10,316 nt of DNA from Anaerolineales bacterium (GTDB lineage: Bacteria; Chloroflexota; Anaerolineae; Anaerolineales; E44-bin32), in assembly GCA_030606845.1 (NCBI GenBank), contig JAUWFP010000055.1, forward strand, positions 1-10,316. Direction: 5' to 3'. A program made the translations under genes and the position numbers. Below the pieces are notes generated by a model that saw nothing but the letters and a program-made list of their open reading frames with translations, was not told the origin of the DNA and made no database searches. Below are positions 1 through 6,221 of this stretch, piece after piece (positions within the stretch are counted from its first letter, which is position 1; each line of letters begins with the position of its first letter).

Positions 1-480
1 ACCTTCGAATGCAGCCGGTGAGTGATTAATCATATTCGCGACCAGGCCGTACTCTTTTAGGAAGATCTCATACCCCAGAATGCCGTGCTCGGCAGGGCTG
101 CGGCCGGTCCATAAGGTGGTCGTCGCCGCGCTCGTGGTCGAGGGGACGACAGAAGTAATCGCACCCAGGAAGCCATCCTCGACTAAAGGCTGTAAGAACG
201 TTGCGCGCCCCTCGAGCCATTGGAGAAAGCGGTGCAGCGCGACCGCATCCACGAGAACGGCTACGACTTGCTCAACTCCATCCGCAAGCGCATCCAGTTC
301 GGGAATATCAAGGCCAGGGTGGGGAAGATCCGGAGCACCGAGCCATTTGCACACACTTCCCGGGATGTTGAGGATGGAGAGGCCGTCATATGCAGGGTGC
401 AGTGCATCCGCGCCCAGGTCGATCTCCGGCAAACGATGGGCACGAAGCTTCTGGAGGAGTGAGTTTGTTAGATCAGTCAT
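1..480 (-). CDS. Alkaline phosphatase superfamily / type I phosphodiesterase-nucleotide pyrophosphatase family protein (5' part, 3' end outside window)
   Basis: The first 160 residues are visible and the frame is open to the left edge. Family hallmarks: a hydrophobic beta strand ending in an acidic metal ligand (VVAVLVDAV, D78), then PSTTSAAT (113-120), where the Thr pair holds the expected nucleophile, then TLWTGRSPAEHGILGY (122-137), which matches the 'TG..P..HGI.GY' signature of this superfamily. Such enzymes use two metal ions (usually zinc) to hydrolyse phosphomono- or phosphodiesters. The exact substrate cannot be told from this part. There is no signal peptide, so a cytoplasmic location is inferred. 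The ATG at 480 is the first start after an in-frame TGA about 40 nt upstream; the ribosome site is weak. The gene is divergent from the ABC permease gene, with about 105 bp between them. The remaining metal ligands lie outside the window. Confidence 0.85.
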   Translation of the reverse strand, partial: MTDLTNSLLQKLRAHRLPEIDLGADALHPAYDGLSILNIPGSVCKWLGAPDLPHPGLDIPELDALADGVEQVVAVLVDAVALHRFLQWLEGRATFLQPLVEDGFLGAITSVVPSTTSAATTTLWTGRSPAEHGILGYEIFLKEYGLVANMINHSPAAFEG

Positions 481-540
481 AATGTTATTCTCACAGATGA
501 GTATAGATGAACTTCACTGGTAGAGCGCCATGCATTGACC

Positions 541-546
541 TATAAT
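541..546 (+). promoter_or_regulatory. Candidate -10 box (TATAAT) for the ABC transporter genes
   Basis: A perfect TATAAT lies 39 bp before the TTG start at 586, in the 105-bp divergent intergenic region. No good -35 box is found 16-18 bp upstream (TGGTAG or similar). If this is a real promoter, it probably needs an activator or has low basal strength. A TTGACC directly abuts the -10 box and is wrongly spaced to act as its -35. Confidence 0.35.
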
Positions 547-573
547 TCTACCCAACCTTGAAATCTACGCCCC

Positions 574-582
574 TGAGGAGGA
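574..582 (+). promoter_or_regulatory. Strong Shine-Dalgarno that fixes a TTG start
   Basis: TGAGGAGGA, four bases after its AGGAGG core from the TTG at 586, is a near-perfect ribosome binding site. The first in-frame ATG is codon 42, inside the first transmembrane helix, so the TTG start is strongly preferred. Confidence 0.8.
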
Positions 583-585
583 TCG

Positions 586-2298
586 TTGCAGCAGGCGGAT
601 CGCTCGGTCGAGCGGGTTGGTGAGGGATTTCCCCGAACCGGCTGGTTACAGAATTTGCTCTCTGGACGTCGCGGCCGTAGGTTGCGAGAGTACCTGACCG
701 GGTACTTAATGATCCTGCCCTCCGTGGTGCTCATCTTCACCTTCGGTCTTTTCCCCGTTGGCTTTGCACTCTATATCAGTTTGCACAAGTGGAAAATCAA
801 GCATGGTCCATTTGTTGGGTTTAAGAATTATGCAAGCGCAATCGATTCCTTGGCATATGTGTTGTTCTTTGGTGTTGCAGTTGGCTTGGCTTATCTAGCA
901 ATCCGCACAGCACGCGAGATCCTATACAAAGCACGAGAACATAATGAGCGACCTTGGATTCATCTCTTACTGGGCAGCCTTCATGCTGGGTCCGTGGTTT
1001 TATTCCTGAGGTATGTCGTGGTTCTAGCACCCGAAGTGCTTGGGATTGCCGACAAAGTGAAAGGGTTAGAACGCACTCGAGAATTATTCATCCAGTTGAT
1101 GGGAGAAGCGTTGCGCGCCGAAAGCGTTTGGCCTGCTTTTCTGCAATGGATTACGATTTTCGCTCTGGCCTGGTTGTTGACAATTGTCCTTTGGCGATCT
1201 ATCGCCTCCCCGCGCAGGAACTTTTATCTCACGCAGACATCCTTGGCTCTGACATCTGCCGCTGGTGCGTTCATCATCGCCTGGTTTACATGGACCGAGA
1301 TGCAAAAAGCCATCGCTGACGCGTGGGAAACAGGAGCGGAAGCACCCATCGGAATACAGATCGTCAGCATCGCGGCCGGTGTCATCCTTTTGGGTATAGC
1401 ATGGAAATTGTGGACTAGCGCTGTGGGCCATACATCTGATCGTGTTTTTCTGTTCCGCGGCCTCGCTGCGCTATTCTTGATTATTAGCGCCTGGCTGCTG
1501 ATCGGGGAGTTGCCAGCCGTCATCGAGGCCGGGGATAAAGATTTATGGCAGGGTCTGCAAGTAACCGTTTTCTACTCCTTAGGTACAGTCCCATTTCAAC
1601 TAGGTATTTCCTTGGTCTTGGCTTACTTGCTGTTTCAGGCTGTGCGCGGCAAAGAATTTTTCCGTGTGGTTTACTTCTTACCGTATGTTACCCCTGCGGT
1701 TGCGAGCGCGGTGGTCTTCAACCTGATCTTTGGACAACGCGCCTCTTCACCGATCAACGCCATCATCACATTTTTCGGAGGAGAGCACCAGAAATGGTTA
1801 TTAGAGCCAAATGGTATTTTCACTCTTCTTGGAAAATACCTTGGCATAGATGTACCGACGTGGGCGGCAGGTCCAAGTCTAGCGTTGGTAGTGATCATTA
1901 TCTATTCGATATGGACCTATGTTGGCTATGACACGGTCATATATCTTGCTGGGTTGGGCAATATATCCAATGAGATCAATGAATCCGCAGCCATTGATGG
2001 GGCAAATCGCTGGCAGATTTTTCGCCACATAACCCTACCCTTACTCTCTCCGACGACCTATTTCCTCTCCTTGATCGCAGTCATAGGCACATTCAAGGCG
2101 TTCAACCACATCTATGTGCTGCGCCATCCAATGGCGCTTGGAACGGTAGATACATTTAGCGTTGTCATCTTCGATGAATTCTTCACTAAGACTCGTTTTG
2201 GTCACGCATCAGCGATGGCGTTCGTTTTGTTCGCCATCATCCTGGCTCTTACTTATGTGAATAACAAAGTTCAGGGCTCGCGGGTGTTTTATGGATAA
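586..2298 (+). CDS. CUT1-family (MalF-like) ABC importer permease with a large extra membrane insert
   Basis: Inner-membrane permease subunit of a binding-protein-dependent importer, 570 aa against about 290-320 for common sugar permeases (E. coli MalF is 514). Residues 36-88 form the usual first helix followed by FVGFKNYASA (76-85). The conserved core resumes at about 316 (DKDLWQGLQVTVFYSLGTVP) and runs to the end. The ATPase-coupling EAA loop is clear: ESAAIDGANRWQIFRHITLP (466-485), with the D-G-A core at 471-473. Residues about 89-315 are an insert with six hydrophobic stretches (about 89-106, 125-148, 186-203, 214-234, 256-276, 287-306). Unlike the MalF P2 domain, the insert is mostly membrane-embedded. 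The start is TTG with a strong ribosome site. The 3' end overlaps the next permease by 8 bp, which suggests translational coupling. Substrate is unknown; sugar or polyol is the family default. Confidence 0.9.
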   Translation: MQQADRSVERVGEGFPRTGWLQNLLSGRRGRRLREYLTGYLMILPSVVLIFTFGLFPVGFALYISLHKWKIKHGPFVGFKNYASAIDSLAYVLFFGVAVGLAYLAIRTAREILYKAREHNERPWIHLLLGSLHAGSVVLFLRYVVVLAPEVLGIADKVKGLERTRELFIQLMGEALRAESVWPAFLQWITIFALAWLLTIVLWRSIASPRRNFYLTQTSLALTSAAGAFIIAWFTWTEMQKAIADAWETGAEAPIGIQIVSIAAGVILLGIAWKLWTSAVGHTSDRVFLFRGLAALFLIISAWLLIGELPAVIEAGDKDLWQGLQVTVFYSLGTVPFQLGISLVLAYLLFQAVRGKEFFRVVYFLPYVTPAVASAVVFNLIFGQRASSPINAIITFFGGEHQKWLLEPNGIFTLLGKYLGIDVPTWAAGPSLALVVIIIYSIWTYVGYDTVIYLAGLGNISNEINESAAIDGANRWQIFRHITLPLLSPTTYFLSLIAVIGTFKAFNHIYVLRHPMALGTVDTFSVVIFDEFFTKTRFGHASAMAFVLFAIILALTYVNNKVQGSRVFYG

Positions 2299-3346
2299 TA
2301 GTGCCGTAAAAACCCCGGGTGGACGGTATCTCTTCTCTCAACGTCTAGGTCGCGTCTTCATCTACGTTGTACTCATTCTAGGCGCATTCGCTTCCATCGT
2401 TCCCTTTGTGTGGATGTTGTCTGCCTCGCTGATGACAAGAAACGAGGCTTTAAGCAGTCAATTGACCACCAAACAACCCTTGCTAGAGCGTTTCGTTTAC
2501 AGCGAAGGGGAATTGGATGAGCTCCTCAGCGAGAATATCCCCGATTTTGTTAAAGAGACTGACGCTCTGGGCGTGCATGAGCTAAAAATGACGGCACGCG
2601 AATATGCCAACCAATCCGAGATCTATTGGGTCGCCGATGACTCGGTTTATCGAGGAGGGTTGGTGAATTATCTCTTCGCCTGGAGTGAGGGTAATTTCTC
2701 CGAGTTCCTCACTAACTCTGTGCAGATTACCTTCATCACACTTGCAGGTCAATTGATCTTCAGCATAATGGCAGCTTACGCCTTCGCCCGCATTAACTTC
2801 CCAGGGAGGAATTTGATCTTTGGCATATTACTAAGCAGCATGATGATCCCGGGGATGGTAACGATGATCCCCAACTTCATCAGCATCACCTGGTTCCAAC
2901 GTATTGGGCCGTTGCAATGGTTCGACAATTGGCCTGCATTGACAATCCCCTTCATGGGCAGCGTATTCGCCATTTTTCTGTTGCGCCAGTTCTTCGCTCA
3001 AATCCCCGACGATCTGTTCGATGCAGCCCAAATCGATGGCGCAAGCCATTGGCAGTTCCTCTGGCGCGTCGTGCTGCCGCTTTCAAAAGCGCCTATCCTG
3101 GTCCTTACCGTCCTTTCGTTCATCGGCTCCTGGAACGCGCTCGCCTGGCCCCTCCTTGTGACGAAGACACCCGATTGGCGCCCGATCGCCGTTGGTCTCT
3201 TTTATTTTGTGGATGCGGAAGCCGGATCCTGGCTCAATTTCCAGATGGCGGGAGCTGTTGTTACGATCATCCCGATCTTGATCCTTTATTTCCTCACCCA
3301 GAGACAATTCACCGAGAGTATCAGCCGCACAGGCTTGAAAGGCTGA
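2291..3346 (+). CDS. CUT1-family (MalG-like) ABC importer permease
   Basis: Second membrane subunit of the importer, 351 aa against about 270-300 for typical MalG-like proteins. It has an N-terminal helix (about 22-45), then a soluble external segment (about 48-137) that is some 55-60 residues longer than usual, then the five-helix permease core. NSVQITFITLAGQLIFSIMAAYAFARINFPGR (start about 142) is typical of the family. The EAA loop reads DAAQIDGASHWQFLWRVVLP (244-263). The ATG at 2291 lies inside the last codons of the preceding gene (8-bp overlap), so the two permeases are probably made in a fixed ratio by coupled translation. The enlarged loop lies between the first and second helices, the same place as the insert in its partner, so the two extensions may have evolved together (inference). 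Confidence 0.92.
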   Translation: MDNSAVKTPGGRYLFSQRLGRVFIYVVLILGAFASIVPFVWMLSASLMTRNEALSSQLTTKQPLLERFVYSEGELDELLSENIPDFVKETDALGVHELKMTAREYANQSEIYWVADDSVYRGGLVNYLFAWSEGNFSEFLTNSVQITFITLAGQLIFSIMAAYAFARINFPGRNLIFGILLSSMMIPGMVTMIPNFISITWFQRIGPLQWFDNWPALTIPFMGSVFAIFLLRQFFAQIPDDLFDAAQIDGASHWQFLWRVVLPLSKAPILVLTVLSFIGSWNALAWPLLVTKTPDWRPIAVGLFYFVDAEAGSWLNFQMAGAVVTIIPILILYFLTQRQFTESISRTGLKG

Positions 3347-3363
3347 GGGAAACCATCAACTAT

Positions 3364-3372
3364 TGCTATAAT
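3364..3372 (+). promoter_or_regulatory. Extended -10 promoter for the binding-protein gene
   Basis: TGCTATAAT is a perfect extended -10 element (TGn plus TATAAT), which can work without a good -35 box. It lies 17 bp after the stop of the second permease and about 107 bp before the binding-protein start. An own promoter would allow the binding protein to be made in excess over the permeases, as is common for such importers. Inferred from sequence only. Confidence 0.5.
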
Positions 3373-3478
3373 TGATCCGTATAAAAGGAGGTGTCGTTAT
3401 TCGGAGAAGAGATGAGTAGTTAAATATGGTGCAACTGCCAATGAGATGGTTATATTCAACACAACTTGAGGAGGAGGA
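3373..3478 (+). promoter_or_regulatory. Long 5' leader of the binding-protein gene with several ribosome sites and mini-ORFs
   Basis: Downstream of the extended -10 there is a strong Shine-Dalgarno-like AAAGGAGGTG (3384-3393) with no long ORF after it. A GGAGAAGAG-preceded three-codon ORF follows (ATG at 3412, TAA at 3421-3423). An 18-codon ORF starts at ATG 3426 and its TGA (3480-3482) overlaps the binding-protein start. The true ribosome site of the gene is the repeated GAGG tract at 3468-3478. The role, if any, is unknown; the mini-ORFs could be chance. Confidence 0.35.
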
Positions 3479-4903
3479 ATGATGTCTAAGAAAGCAATTG
3501 GTATTTTACTGTTGACGTTGTTGGCACTAACGCCGGTCCTGGCAGCATGCGCGCCGGCAGCTACGGAAGCGCCCGCGCCTGAACCAACGGAAGTACCACC
3601 GCCGACAGCGGTGCCTGAACCGACCGAGCCGCCCGTACCCACCGGACCCCTTGGGGTAACGGCTGAGGACTTAGAAGGCGTAGAAGTCGAGTTCTGGCAC
3701 GTCTGGTCTCGGAGCGTTGGTGAGGCGATCGAGGCTATGGCGGCGGATTTCTCCGCCACAAACGAGTATGGCATTACAGTAACGCCGATCAATCAAACCG
3801 GGTATAGCGAACAGTTTACCGCCATGAACGCCGCCATCAATACGGGTGATTTGCCCGATGTCGTCGTTGGCTATAACAACCAGTACTTAGCCTGGGATGC
3901 TGCCGGTGAGGTCATCGAAGATCTAACCCCGTACGTCGATAATCCAAGTTTCGGGTTCACTGCAGAAGAGCTCGCCGACTTCTATCCCGCAATCTGGGCT
4001 TCCGATAGCGTCGGTGACGAGCAGTTGGGAATCCCCGCCCAGCGCTCCGGTGCGTATTACTTCTACAACTACACCTGGGCACAGGAATTGGGTTTCGACA
4101 ACCCGCCAACGACACCAGCAGAGTTCAAAGAACAAGCCTGCGCATCAGCCGAAGCGAACAACACCGATGACGACCCCGCCAATGACGGCACCGGCGGCGT
4201 CTTCTTCACATCAAGTGCCTCAACGATCGCGGGATGGGTCTGGGCTTTCGGTGGTGAGGTCGAGATCCCTGGAGTGGGGTATAGCCTAGACACTCCAGAG
4301 ATGCTTGCAGCGGCCACTTTCTGGCACGAACTGCTCTCAGAAGGATGTTCATGGACTCCGGAAGCAAAGTATCCGAATCCTGAGTTTGCTGCTCGCCTGG
4401 GCTTGTTCTTCGGCAGCAGCATCGCCGGTCTCCCTTACCAGGCAAGCGACTTTGCGGATGCTGGCAACGATGACGTTTGGGGCCCGATAGCTTACCCAAC
4501 TGTCAGCGGGACGCCTGTCGTCGATATCTACGGTCCATCCTTTGCGATGGTCTCCTCTACACCTGAGGAGCAGCTGGCAAGTTGGCTCTTCATGAAATGG
4601 TTCACAGAGCCTGAAAACCAGGCGAAATGGATCGAGGCGAGTGCCTATTACCCGACGCGCGCTTCAGTGTTGGATCTCCTGAGCGACTATGCGGAGAGTA
4701 ACCAAAAGTGGGCGGACTCACTCGCTAATATCGAGTACGGCAAAGTAGAGCCGCGCTTCGAATCCTACCAATCTGTACGCTATGCTATACAGGATGCATT
4801 CGCTCAGATCGCTCAAGAGGGCTTCACTGCGGATCAAATCCCAGGATTGCTAGCGGAATTGCAGGCGGAGGTTGACGAGCTGCACGCCGAAACCCTGGAG
4901 TAG
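3479..4903 (+). CDS. Extracellular substrate-binding lipoprotein of a CUT1-type ABC importer
   Basis: Captures the substrate outside the membrane and delivers it to the two permeases encoded upstream. The 474-aa protein starts with a lipoprotein signal peptide whose lipobox is LAAC (21-24), with C24 the lipidated residue. A Pro/Glu/Thr-rich tether follows (about 25-57), a style common in Chloroflexota lipoproteins. From about 66 on it shows the family-1 extracellular solute-binding fold: VEVEFWHVWSRS (68-79), the GDLPDVVVGYNNQ strand-loop (123-135), an AGWVWAFGGEV segment and the C-terminal helix region LASWLFMKWFTEPENQAKWI. There are two adjacent ATGs (3479 and 3482). The purine-rich AGGAGG cores at 3469-3474 and 3472-3477 sit 4 and 7, or 1 and 4, bases away, so either ATG is possible. 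The ligand cannot be named; carbohydrate is the default. A strong terminator follows. Confidence 0.92.
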   Translation: MMSKKAIGILLLTLLALTPVLAACAPAATEAPAPEPTEVPPPTAVPEPTEPPVPTGPLGVTAEDLEGVEVEFWHVWSRSVGEAIEAMAADFSATNEYGITVTPINQTGYSEQFTAMNAAINTGDLPDVVVGYNNQYLAWDAAGEVIEDLTPYVDNPSFGFTAEELADFYPAIWASDSVGDEQLGIPAQRSGAYYFYNYTWAQELGFDNPPTTPAEFKEQACASAEANNTDDDPANDGTGGVFFTSSASTIAGWVWAFGGEVEIPGVGYSLDTPEMLAAATFWHELLSEGCSWTPEAKYPNPEFAARLGLFFGSSIAGLPYQASDFADAGNDDVWGPIAYPTVSGTPVVDIYGPSFAMVSSTPEEQLASWLFMKWFTEPENQAKWIEASAYYPTRASVLDLLSDYAESNQKWADSLANIEYGKVEPRFESYQSVRYAIQDAFAQIAQEGFTADQIPGLLAELQAEVDELHAETLE

Positions 4904-4924
4904 CGCAATCTCCTGATATCCGAT

Positions 4925-4952
4925 GTAAGGGTGGTTTTTGGACCGCCCTTAC
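4925..4952 (+). repeat. 11-bp-stem hairpin just after the binding-protein gene
   Basis: GTAAGGGTGGT (4925-4935) pairs with ACCGCCCTTAC (4942-4952) with one G-T wobble and a TTTTGG loop. No T-run follows, so this is not a classical terminator. It may protect the 3' end of the transcript or act with the stronger hairpin 15 bp downstream. Confidence 0.6.
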
Positions 4953-4967
4953 TCTTGATAAAGCACA

Positions 4968-5003
4968 CGGGGGGCGGCGAAATCGGCGCCCCCCGCTGTT
5001 TTT
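4968..5003 (+). terminator. Rho-independent terminator of the ABC transporter unit
   Basis: CGGGGGGCG (4968-4976) pairs perfectly with CGCCCCCCG (4987-4995), nine pairs that are all G-C. An inner CG/CG pair beyond a G-G mismatch leaves an AAAT tip. The stem is followed after three bases by TTTTT (4999-5003). This is a strong intrinsic terminator 65 bp after the stop codon and separates the importer from the deaminase gene. Confidence 0.85.
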
Positions 5004-5020
5004 AGACCAACCTGGTTAGA

Positions 5021-5043
5021 CAGTGGCATTCGCGAATACACTG
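5021..5043. repeat. Nested inverted repeat in the intergenic region before the deaminase gene
   Basis: CAGTG (5021-5025) and CACTG (5039-5043) are complementary and enclose the perfect 10-bp palindrome ATTCGCGAAT (5028-5037). It lies about 140 bp upstream of the deaminase start, after the terminator. It could be an operator or a small hairpin. No other function is evident, and the rest of 5044-5160 shows nothing clear. Confidence 0.4.
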
Positions 5044-5181
5044 CCAAATATCCGGTCAATCCTGCCGGCGAGGATGCCATAGGATATAAAGTTGATTGAA
5101 GAATCGGGAATCGTTGAGAAAATAGCCTGGCTTGAAGGTCTCCAATGTTAAAGCTAAGGTTTTTCTAAAAGGGATAATTAG

Positions 5182-5565
5182 ATGACCACAGTTGTGGACG
5201 GAGAGCTCATCAATATCGCTCGAGAATTGATCGCGGCGAGGTTCAAGGAAAGTTATCACCACATCGCCGCTGCGCTGCGAACGACTTCGGGACGGATTTA
5301 TTCAGGCGTGCATTTGGAGGCATACGTTGGACGCATCGCGGTATGCGCTGAGGCGATCGCAATTGGGGCCGCGGCAACTGCGGGGGATACGCATATTGAG
5401 TCCATCGTCGCCGTGAATAAGCTGGGGGAGATCGTCTCACCCTGTGGGATGTGCCGGGAGCTTATCTCCGATTACTCCCCTGAAGCATGTGTCGTTGTCC
5501 TTCGATCGGGGCAACCCGCGAACGTACCGGTCATGGAACTGCTCCCTGACAAGTACAGCCGCTAA
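5182..5565 (+). CDS. Cytidine deaminase-fold zinc enzyme, divergent
   Basis: A 127-aa protein with the zinc site of the cytidine deaminase superfamily: CAE (C55, E57, with Glu as the proton shuttle) and PCGMC (C88, C91). Length fits the small homotetrameric pyrimidine nucleoside deaminases, which convert cytidine or deoxycytidine to (deoxy)uridine. The substrate loop differs from classical enzymes: where those have NxEN, this has HLEA (44-47), so the usual ribose-contacting Asn is replaced by His. In this respect it is nearer to blasticidin-S-deaminase-like members. It may act on a modified nucleoside or another aminated heterocycle (inference). The C-terminus LLPDKYSR (120-127) resembles the usual LLP-Y ending. 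ATG at 5182 is preceded by AAAAGGGA (5167-5174). No clear promoter or terminator was found next to it. Confidence 0.85.
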   Translation: MTTVVDGELINIARELIAARFKESYHHIAAALRTTSGRIYSGVHLEAYVGRIAVCAEAIAIGAAATAGDTHIESIVAVNKLGEIVSPCGMCRELISDYSPEACVVVLRSGQPANVPVMELLPDKYSR

Positions 5566-5664
5566 AAAGTTACACATGGTCAATACTTTCAGGACGGCTT
5601 TGCTGTCGAGTCCAGTCCAATAATTCCACATTATGCGTATCGAATTGGTCTAGGACCGTTTTTC

Positions 5665-5687
5665 CCTGCGCTCCATTGCAGCGCAGG
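5665..5687. repeat. 8-bp-stem hairpin between the deaminase and the small membrane protein
   Basis: CCTGCGCT (5665-5672) pairs perfectly with AGCGCAGG (5680-5687) around a seven-base loop. There is no T-run after it on the plus strand, and on the minus strand it is followed by an A-run, so it does not look like a terminator. A weaker GACGGC/GCTGTC hairpin lies at 5593-5607. The rest of 5566-5803 shows no gene. Confidence 0.4.
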
Positions 5688-5703
5688 ATGCTCCCGGGAT
5701 CGT

Positions 5704-5731
5704 TTGCTCTGAGGGTGCTTCTGACTACAAT
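5704..5731 (+). promoter_or_regulatory. Weak candidate promoter for the small membrane protein gene
   Basis: TTGCTC (5704-5709) and TACAAT (5726-5731) are separated by 16 bp and lie about 73 bp upstream of the ATG at 5804. The -10 matches consensus at 5 of 6 positions, the -35 at only 3. Read-through from the deaminase gene is an alternative, since no terminator is evident between them. Confidence 0.3.
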
Positions 5732-5803
5732 CTTGAGGGGAATCGCAGGAATAGAGTCCTTACGATTGGTGTTTGGCAACAAGGCTGAAACGCGGAGGCA
5801 AAC

Positions 5804-6151
5804 ATGAGCAACGAGAATGAGCAAGAACGCCTACGCAGGATTAGAGATCGACAGATCCAACTTCGCGATCCTAAAATCAAGGAGAGGAAAGACCAGAAAG
5901 GCGCTGCCCAAAAACATCGCAGCAGCCTTGAATCTTTTTCTCTCACCAAGATTTGGACAGATCTCCCGAAGATCATCAGGGGCACGGTCATCGGGATGCT
6001 GGTAGGTTTAGTAATCCTGTTCGTGCTGCCATACATCTTTCAAGGCACGTGGGTGGACTATGTAGGTTTCGCCGCTGTTTTCATCCTGGCTTTTCTGGGA
6101 ATGGTCTTTGGCCAGGCGCTCGATGCACGTGACCGGCTTAGGGATGTCTGA
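5804..6151 (+). CDS. Small two-helix membrane protein of unknown function
   Basis: I do not recognise a named family. The 115-aa product has a highly charged, probably helical N-terminal region (1-45, rich in Arg, Glu, Asp, Lys), then two hydrophobic helices (about 61-80 and 86-104) joined by a short QGTWVDY turn, and a charged tail ending in LDARDRLRDV. This predicts a small inner-membrane protein, probably with both ends in the cytoplasm. A good ribosome site (GGAGG, 5794-5798) lies five bases before the ATG, and the reading frame is well formed, so it is likely a real gene. Its 3' end faces the large minus-strand lipoprotein gene, 70 bp away. No clear terminator lies in that gap. Confidence 0.7.
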   Translation: MSNENEQERLRRIRDRQIQLRDPKIKERKDQKGAAQKHRSSLESFSLTKIWTDLPKIIRGTVIGMLVGLVILFVLPYIFQGTWVDYVGFAAVFILAFLGMVFGQALDARDRLRDV

Positions 6152-6221
6152 ATCCCGAATAGAAGTGGCAAACTTAAGTAGTACAGTCACTCTCCATTAG
6201 CAATACAGCTCTTCCTCGAGA

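Noticed and set aside
80..523. A 147-codon plus-strand ORF over the left gene
   Set aside because: It lies antisense to the phosphodiesterase-family frame, which has clear family motifs. Its own product is low in recognisable structure and rich in Ser and Arg, as expected for a shadow frame.
535..546. TTGACC followed by TATAAT read as a complete promoter
   Set aside because: The two boxes are directly adjacent instead of about 17 bp apart, so TTGACC cannot be the -35 of that -10.
3391..3423. A ten-codon ORF starting at the GTG inside AAAGGAGGTG
   Set aside because: The start codon overlaps the Shine-Dalgarno-like sequence itself, so that site could not serve it.
5132..5160. Possible promoter TTGAAG-17-TAAGGT before the deaminase gene
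   Set aside because: The -10 matches only 3 of 6 consensus bases and there is no other support, so it was not listed.
5646..5663. Short hairpin GGTC-TAG-GACC followed by GTTTTT as a terminator for the deaminase gene
   Set aside because: The stem has only four to five pairs, too weak for an intrinsic terminator.
6152..6221. Bidirectional terminator between the convergent genes
   Set aside because: I looked for a stem with a T-run on either strand. Only very short matches such as ACTTAAGT (6172-6179) were found.
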